From assembly GCA_003249625.1 (NCBI GenBank), contig QKII01000356.1:1-9996 (forward strand): 9,996 nt of DNA, written 5' to 3'. How positions within the stretch are numbered: the first letter of the stretch is position 1; the number at the start of each line of letters is the position of its first letter. The notes under the pieces are model-generated. The model was not told the origin of the DNA. It searched no databases and worked only from the letters and a program-made list of their open reading frames with translations. Below, piece by piece: positions 6,656 to 9,996 of this stretch. This DNA is from Propionivibrio sp. GTDB taxonomy: Bacteria > Pseudomonadota > Gammaproteobacteria > Burkholderiales > Rhodocyclaceae. A program made the translations under genes and the position numbers.

Positions 6656-7813
6656 TTATTTCTGCGCTTCCACCGCCTCGTAAAGTTCCTGCCGCAGCTC
6701 CGTGGCAGGACGTCCCTGCGCCTCGGCCAGGCGAATCTGCCGCATCAGGTCCGCAATCCGCGCTTGAATCGCCCGCCGGTCAACCGGCGTCACCTTGACG
6801 ACCGGAACGGGCTCGCCCTTCCTGGCATTCGCCGGCTTCGCCTTGCTTTCCACCGGTCGAACAGCGGTAATCTGCGCCCGTTCGCCGCCAAACTGGTTGC
6901 GCTTGGCGGTAATGACGATCGACCTTCCTTGGTAGGGCAGCGGTGCTGGCCGCCGCGCCGCACGCTGAGCCATCGCCTTGGCGCGAACCTCTTCGACGAC
7001 GCGGCGCAATTCGAGGTGCAAATGCTCGCTGGGAGCCCCTTCGGCCTCGGCCTCGCGGATTTTCTGCAATAGCACTTCGATCTCACTTGGCGCAGCAGCC
7101 GACCTGATCGGCGCGCCAAAATCCTCCTTCGGCGCCTTGACCGCAATCTCGAACTCTTCCGGTGAGGAAATCATCTTGCCCAGCCGATAATGGTCATAGC
7201 GCATCGCCAGCACGAGCGAAGTATCCCCCCAGTCGTTCTTCGCACGCGTATCAGCGCCCGATTCGAGTAGCGTTTTGGCGATTTGCTCCTGCCCCTCCCG
7301 TGCCGCCATCATCAGCGGCGTCGAGCCGTTCGGTGAACGCGCATTCACGTTCGCTCCTCGCTCGATCAGGTATTTAGCCAGCTCGGTGTGGCCGTTAAAT
7401 ACGGCGTAGTGCAGCGCCCCCCAGTAATTTCCGTCGCGGTTGATCGGTGCGCCGTTGCTCAGCAGCCACTTCACTGCCTCCATATGACCATTCCACGCTG
7501 CGAGCTGCAACGCCTGCTCGCCGTTGCGGTTGACACGTCGAGGATTGGCTCCGTGTGAAAGAAACAGCTGCATCATTTCGATATTTCCGTGCCAAGCTGC
7601 ATTCATCAGGCCAGTGCCAAACTGGCTACCCTGGAATTCTGGATCGAGCCCCTCATCGAACCACTGCCGGACACTGGCAACATCGCCACGCTCAATGGCC
7701 CAACTGAAAGCCACCGGATCGGGCTGCGCGGACTGCGCCACGCCCACCCAAAACAACAGCCCGACGACCAGAACCTTCAGGCAACTACACTTCAGCACAC
7801 ACACCTTAAGCAT
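6656..7813 (-). CDS. Exported ankyrin-repeat protein with duplicated C-terminal helical motif
   Basis: This encodes 385 residues from ATG 7813-7811. An upstream in-frame ATG at 7837 is disfavoured because AGGAG sits exactly 6 bases before the 7813 start. Residues 1-29 look like a signal peptide: a Lys- and Cys-bearing start (MLKVCVLKCSC), a hydrophobic core (VLVVGLLFWVGV), and a cut near AQSA. There is no lipobox. About six ankyrin repeats follow (about 33-215), the clearest being NGEQALQLAAWNGHMEAVKW, ALHYAVFNGHTELAKYLIER and STPLMMAAREGQEQIAKTLL. After a linker, a roughly 30-residue motif appears twice (246-275 and 354-383), separated by a basic, Pro-rich region. Ankyrin domains bind proteins, so a periplasmic scaffold or regulator is a fair guess, but the partner is unknown. 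The gene is divergent from the TonB-like gene across 50 bases. Confidence 0.85.
   Translation of the reverse strand: MLKVCVLKCSCLKVLVVGLLFWVGVAQSAQPDPVAFSWAIERGDVASVRQWFDEGLDPEFQGSQFGTGLMNAAWHGNIEMMQLFLSHGANPRRVNRNGEQALQLAAWNGHMEAVKWLLSNGAPINRDGNYWGALHYAVFNGHTELAKYLIERGANVNARSPNGSTPLMMAAREGQEQIAKTLLESGADTRAKNDWGDTSLVLAMRYDHYRLGKMISSPEEFEIAVKAPKEDFGAPIRSAAAPSEIEVLLQKIREAEAEGAPSEHLHLELRRVVEEVRAKAMAQRAARRPAPLPYQGRSIVITAKRNQFGGERAQITAVRPVESKAKPANARKGEPVPVVKVTPVDRRAIQARIADLMRQIRLAEAQGRPATELRQELYEAVEAQK
6659..7078 (-). repeat. Duplicated 30-residue coding motif in the ankyrin protein C-terminus
   Basis: Copy one (residues 246-275, coding bases about 7078-6989) contains LLQKIREAEAEGAPSEHLHL. Copy two (354-383, about 6754-6665) contains LMRQIRLAEAQGRPATELRQ. 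Without gaps, 13 of 30 positions are identical, with the shared pattern IRxAEAxGxP followed by LxxEL and VE. The region between them (about 280-345) is basic and Pro/Ala-rich. The pattern suggests two short helical hairpins formed by internal duplication. Confidence 0.6.
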
Positions 7814-7819
7814 CGAACG

Positions 7820-7824
7820 CTCCT
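7820..7824 (-). promoter_or_regulatory. Ribosome binding site deciding the ankyrin-protein start
   Basis: AGGAG on the minus strand lies 6 bases before ATG 7813-7811. The alternative ATG at 7837 would place this element inside the coding region and has no comparable element of its own, so the shorter protein with an intact signal peptide is preferred. Confidence 0.65.
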
Positions 7825-7863
7825 GGAGCACTTCCATTCCATTTGTTGCACAATACCGGACCC

Positions 7864-8400
7864 ATGCCGCTCCGCCTGATTATCGCCTTAACGCTCTCGC
7901 TTGTCCTGCACGGAGGCCTGTTGGTCACCAATGCATTCAAGCCGGCCGTACCTCCTCCACGCTCCGCGCTTCAGGCCATTTTGCGCCTCCCCCCCGAACC
8001 CGCCCGGCCCGCGGAAACTCCGCACCTTCCGGACACATTGCTGAAGAACACCATCAAGGAGGAAGCACCGCGCGAGGAGGCGTCAAAACCACTACCGACC
8101 CCAGCGAAAAAGAAGATCGAGGCACCCGGCAGAAAGCCGCTCACCCGGCGCGAGATTCACGCTGTGCAGAAAAAACTTTCGGAGTACGTGTTCTACCCGG
8201 AGCAGGCACGGGCGATGGGAATCGAGGGAACGGTCACCCTGTTCGTCGAATTGGCTACCGATGGCAAAGTCGAGGATGTCCGGGTAGTATCCAGCAGCGG
8301 ATTTCCCATCCTCGACAACGCCGCCATCAAGGGTTTCTACGCGATCGGCCGTCTGCCGGGAACATCAGCCGCCTGGTCCTACACGTTCCAGCTGGAGTGA
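7864..8400 (+). CDS. TonB family protein (short, energy-transducer-like)
   Basis: This encodes 178 residues from ATG 7864. In-frame TTG codons at 7843 and 7846 could extend it by six or seven residues, but they would delay the membrane anchor. Residues 3-22 form a single N-terminal membrane helix carrying S12-x3-H16 (SLVLH), the motif by which TonB contacts ExbB/ExbD. A short Pro/Lys/Glu-rich linker follows (about 30-90), much shorter than in E. coli TonB (239 residues in total). The C-terminal domain (about 100-178) has the family pattern: YPEQARAMGIEGTVTL, then DGKVEDVRVVSSSGFPILD and an AAIKGF helix. TonB proteins transmit proton-motive energy from ExbBD to outer-membrane transporters. No exbB, exbD or TonB-dependent receptor is in the window, so its client is unknown. 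It converges on trmB with 4 bases between the stop codons. Confidence 0.88.
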   Translation: MPLRLIIALTLSLVLHGGLLVTNAFKPAVPPPRSALQAILRLPPEPARPAETPHLPDTLLKNTIKEEAPREEASKPLPTPAKKKIEAPGRKPLTRREIHAVQKKLSEYVFYPEQARAMGIEGTVTLFVELATDGKVEDVRVVSSSGFPILDNAAIKGFYAIGRLPGTSAAWSYTFQLE

Positions 8401-8404
8401 TCAA

Positions 8405-9142
8405 TCAGGCTCTGCGGCGAAAAACCAGATCCCAGACGCCATGCCCAAGGCGAATGCCGCGCTGCTCGAACTTGGTCAGCGGCCGATAGTCCGGGCGCGG
8501 CGCATAGCCATCCGCGGTATTTTCAAGCAGAGGTTCTGCTGACAAGACTTCGAGCATCTGCTCCGCGTAGTTTTCCCAGTCGGTGGCACAGTGAATATAG
8601 CCGCCGGGCTTGAGGCGATGTGTCAGCGTAGCCACGAGCGGTGACTGGATCAGTCGACGCTTGTGGTGACGGGCCTTCGGCCACGGATCGGGGAAAAAGA
8701 TGTGCACGCCATCGAGCGATCCCGCGGGAATCATGTCGCGCAGCACTTCCACCGCGTCGTGCTGGATGATGCGCTGGTTAGCCAGGTTCTTCTCGGCAAT
8801 CAGCTTGCACAGGCTGCCGACACCGGGCGTATGCACCTCGACGCCGATGTAATCGTTCTGCGGGTTGGTCTCGGCGATCGTCGCCGACGTTTCCCCCATG
8901 CCAAAACCGATTTCGAGAATGTGCGGCGCACTGCGCCCGAACACCTCGTCGAGGTCAAGCAGCGAGTTGGCATAGGGAATGCCGATTTTCGCCATCATTT
9001 CGTCGTAGTAGCGCTGCTGCGCGTTCGAGACACGCCCTTGGCGCAGCACGAAACTGCGGATGTGCCCGGCCCTCCCGGCCGTATAGACGCCTTCAGCGTC
9101 CTCCGTATCGCACAATGCGATGGTTTGCAAATCGACGTTCAT
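8405..9142 (-). CDS. trmB: tRNA (guanine-N7-)-methyltransferase
   Basis: This encodes 245 residues (E. coli 239). TrmB uses S-adenosylmethionine to make 7-methylguanosine at position 46 of the tRNA variable loop. The SAM-binding loop is [10 protein letters not shown] (76-85), followed by [14 protein letters not shown] (98-111). The catalytic and tRNA-binding motif is [15 protein letters not shown] (149-163, with D152). The C-terminal signatures are [11 protein letters not shown] and [16 protein letters not shown] 9142-9140 is the likely start, although the Shine-Dalgarno is weak. The ATG overlaps the stop of a 26-codon upstream frame as ATGA, so translational coupling may compensate. An extended -10 promoter lies at 9227-9235. 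The gene converges tightly on the TonB-like gene. Confidence 0.96.
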   Translation of the reverse strand: MNVDLQTIALCDTEDAEGVYTAGRAGHIRSFVLRQGRVSNAQQRYYDEMMAKIGIPYANSLLDLDEVFGRSAPHILEIGFGMGETSATIAETNPQNDYIGVEVHTPGVGSLCKLIAEKNLANQRIIQHDAVEVLRDMIPAGSLDGVHIFFPDPWPKARHHKRRLIQSPLVATLTHRLKPGGYIHCATDWENYAEQMLEVLSAEPLLENTADGYAPRPDYRPLTKFEQRGIRLGHGVWDLVFRRRA

Positions 9143-9219
9143 GAACCGATCAGACCTGTAGTCGGCGATGACGGATCAGCAGAAAGCTGCTCACGTCGGC
9201 CGTTGTGGGAGATTTCCAT
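9139..9219 (-). pseudogene. 26-codon frame overlapping trmB; probable remnant of the thiG 3' end
   Basis: On the minus strand an ATG at 9219-9217 opens 26 codons ending [20 protein letters not shown], with the stop TGA overlapping the trmB ATG (ATGA, 9142-9139). The end (SSPTTGLIG) resembles the C-terminus of thiazole synthase ThiG, which in many proteobacteria ends in a pattern like A-S-S-P-x-x-G-L-I. ThiG is the gene usually found directly upstream of trmB in Pseudomonas and many betaproteobacteria. Upstream of GRR the frame stays open to about 9279 but I see nothing ThiG-like there. Two readings are possible: a leftover of a deleted thiG, or a real small leader peptide coupled to trmB. The family resemblance is from memory, not an alignment. 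Confidence 0.4.
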
Positions 9220-9242
9220 GGCGGCGATTTTACCATGCCGCC
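9220..9242. repeat. GC-rich inverted repeat around the trmB -10 region
   Basis: GGCGGC (9220-9225) and GCCGCC (9237-9242) are perfect 6-base arms around an 11-base centre that holds the trmB extended -10 element. No T-run follows on either strand. It could be an operator or chance in GC-rich DNA. Confidence 0.25.
9227..9235 (-). promoter_or_regulatory. Extended -10 promoter for trmB
   Basis: On the minus strand the sequence TGGTAAAAT fits the extended -10 pattern TGnTATAAT with one mismatch in the hexamer. No -35 box is visible at 16-18 bases, which extended -10 promoters tolerate. The predicted transcript start is at about 9220, within a base or two of the ATG (9219) of the 26-codon frame, so that frame would be almost leaderless. 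Confidence 0.45.
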
Positions 9243-9378
9243 TTCCCCCATCCGCCCGCAAACACGCCCGGAAACGCCGCATTCCGGAGGAAGGAATTGT
9301 GGTCTATGTTGAAGCTATCAACAGCGTTTCCGGAGAACCAGACTACGCACCCCGGACGCACGAAAAAGCTCAGTCGGG

Positions 9379-9385
9379 AAGGAGG
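9379..9385 (+). promoter_or_regulatory. Strong ribosome binding site of the acyl-CoA synthetase gene
   Basis: AAGGAGG lies 6 bases before ATG 9392, a full consensus Shine-Dalgarno at ideal spacing. It supports this ATG over the in-frame GTG at 9299, which has its own GGAGG (9286-9290) 8 bases upstream. Confidence 0.75.
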
Positions 9386-9391
9386 GAGGCC

Positions 9392-9996
9392 ATGGAGCAT
9401 CCTGCCATCATCCACAAATCAGCCCGTGACCTGCGCGTACCGCCGAACCTGCCTGACGATGCCGCTACGCACCAGCGTTTCTCCTGGGAAGCCGTTCGGA
9501 GCAAACTCGAAGGCTTGCCCGGCGGCGGGCTGAACATTGCGCACGAGGCCGTCGACCGCCATGCGCGCGGCGCGCGGTGCGAGCACATCGCCTTCCGCTT
9601 CCTTGACGGCGAACAGACCAAGGATGTCAGTTTCAGCGAACTTGCCCGACTCACCAACCGTTTCGCCAACGTGCTACGGCGACTCGGGGTTGGAAAGGGT
9701 GAACGGCTCTTCGTACTGACCTGCCGGATTCCGGAGCTTTACCTCGCCGTACTCGGCAGCTTCAAGAATGGCACCGTCGTTTCGCCGCTCTTCTCGGCCT
9801 TCGGGCCGGAGCCGATCGCCACGCGCCTGAACCTCGGCGAAGGCGCCGTGCTGGTAACGACAGCATCGCTCTATGCGCGCAAGGTTGCCAGGATCCGCGA
9901 CCAGGTGCCGACGCTACGCCACGTCCTTGTCGTCGGCGACCAGGGCGAGACGACGGCCATTCCTGGCACGCTCGATCTCGGTCGCCTGCTGGCGGA
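9392..9996 (+). CDS. acsA: AMP-forming acyl-CoA synthetase, probably acetate--CoA ligase (N-terminal part)
   Basis: The first 201 codons are present and the frame runs off the right edge. The family joins a carboxylic acid (acetate in the AcsA type) to CoA through an acyl-adenylate. Recognisable pieces are GLNIAHEAVDRHARG (about 46-60), which is typical of acetyl/propionyl-CoA synthetases, and FSELARLTNRFANVLRRLGV. Next come GERLFVLTCRIPELYLAVLG and the core motif VVSPLFSAFGPEPIATRLN, close to the LF-AF-P-I-RL pattern of Bacillus-type AcsA. The ATP-binding TSG-TG-PK loop and the catalytic lysine domain lie beyond the window, so activity and exact substrate cannot be judged. ATG 9392 has a consensus Shine-Dalgarno; a GTG 31 codons upstream in the same frame is an alternative start. 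The gene is divergent from trmB. The ligase family is clear; the acetate assignment is likely. Confidence 0.82.
   Translation, partial: MEHPAIIHKSARDLRVPPNLPDDAATHQRFSWEAVRSKLEGLPGGGLNIAHEAVDRHARGARCEHIAFRFLDGEQTKDVSFSELARLTNRFANVLRRLGVGKGERLFVLTCRIPELYLAVLGSFKNGTVVSPLFSAFGPEPIATRLNLGEGAVLVTTASLYARKVARIRDQVPTLRHVLVVGDQGETTAIPGTLDLGRLLA

Larger units (their letters stand above)
9143..9391. other. Spacer between the divergent trmB and acyl-CoA synthetase genes
   Basis: This 249-base stretch is the longest gap in the window. It holds the possible thiG remnant and the extended -10 promoter for trmB. Near the synthetase it has two purine-rich Shine-Dalgarno-like stretches (9286-9295 and 9379-9389) and an 8-base direct repeat TTCCGGAG (9282-9289 and 9328-9335). 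I see no convincing plus-strand sigma-70 promoter, tRNA, small RNA or terminator. Confidence 0.5.

Noticed and set aside
7524..8489. A 321-codon plus-strand open frame spanning the 5' part of the ankyrin gene and the TonB-like gene
   Set aside because: It is the antisense of the ankyrin repeats and then an out-of-frame reading of the TonB-like gene. Its protein has no domain pattern and is Arg/Pro/Ser-rich, as expected for GC-rich shadow frames.
9219..9234. Sigma-54-like promoter TGGCGGC-N4-TTACC before the acyl-CoA synthetase
   Set aside because: The -24 GG is present at the right distance, but the invariant -12 GC reads AC and the site coincides with the better supported minus-strand extended -10.
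9168..9533. A 121-codon plus-strand open frame before and inside the acyl-CoA synthetase gene
   Set aside because: It overlaps the well-supported synthetase start in another frame and has a low-complexity, shadow-like composition. Only the ATG at 9305 within it has a Shine-Dalgarno, and that is noted as a weak alternative.

Overview
This looks like a chromosomal segment of a GC-rich betaproteobacterium, most likely of the Rhodocyclales or a close relative. That placement is an inference. It rests on the gene order yicC / Ser-Thr kinase / PP2C phosphatase / rph / rdgB / hemW, which I remember as a betaproteobacterial arrangement, on a PEP-CTERM (exosortase-sorted) protein, and on the families of the housekeeping genes. 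No tRNA, rRNA, CRISPR array, insertion sequence or phage module is visible.

Layout. (1) Positions 1-248, minus strand: the first 82 codons of an unrecognised protein that runs off the left edge. (2) Positions 340-1206, minus strand: yicC, divergent from (3) a tightly packed plus-strand operon at 1308-5733: Ser/Thr protein kinase, PP2C phosphatase, rph, rdgB, hemW. Three of its four junctions are GTGA or ATGA stop/start overlaps and the fourth is a 7-base gap, so the genes are almost certainly co-transcribed and translationally coupled. (4) Positions 5743-6552, minus strand: an exported PEP-CTERM protein, convergent with hemW. It has a near-consensus CRP-type site placed at -41.5 from a plausible -10 box. 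(5) Positions 6656-7813, minus strand: an exported ankyrin-repeat protein with a duplicated helical motif at its C-terminus. It is divergent from (6) a short TonB-family protein at 7864-8400. (7) Positions 8405-9142, minus strand: trmB, convergent with the TonB-like gene. A 26-codon frame that looks like the tail of thiG sits directly upstream and overlaps the trmB start. (8) Positions 9392-9996, plus strand: the start of an AMP-forming acyl-CoA (probably acetyl-CoA) synthetase, cut by the right edge. No gene-free stretch exceeds 300 bases; the longest is 9143-9391.

Functional reading. The operon pairs a reversible Ser/Thr phosphorylation switch with RNA 3'-end processing (RNase PH), nucleotide-pool cleaning (RdgB) and haem delivery (HemW). 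A YicC-type endoribonuclease is transcribed from the opposite side of the same 101-bp spacer. The right half is envelope biology (PEP-CTERM protein, periplasmic ankyrin protein, TonB-like protein) followed by tRNA methylation and acetate activation. Nothing here is a clear defence or mobile system. The most interesting leads are the apparent thiG remnant coupled to trmB, the class-II-like CRP promoter of the PEP-CTERM gene, the duplicated C-terminal motif of the ankyrin protein, and the kinase/phosphatase pair inside an RNA-processing operon.
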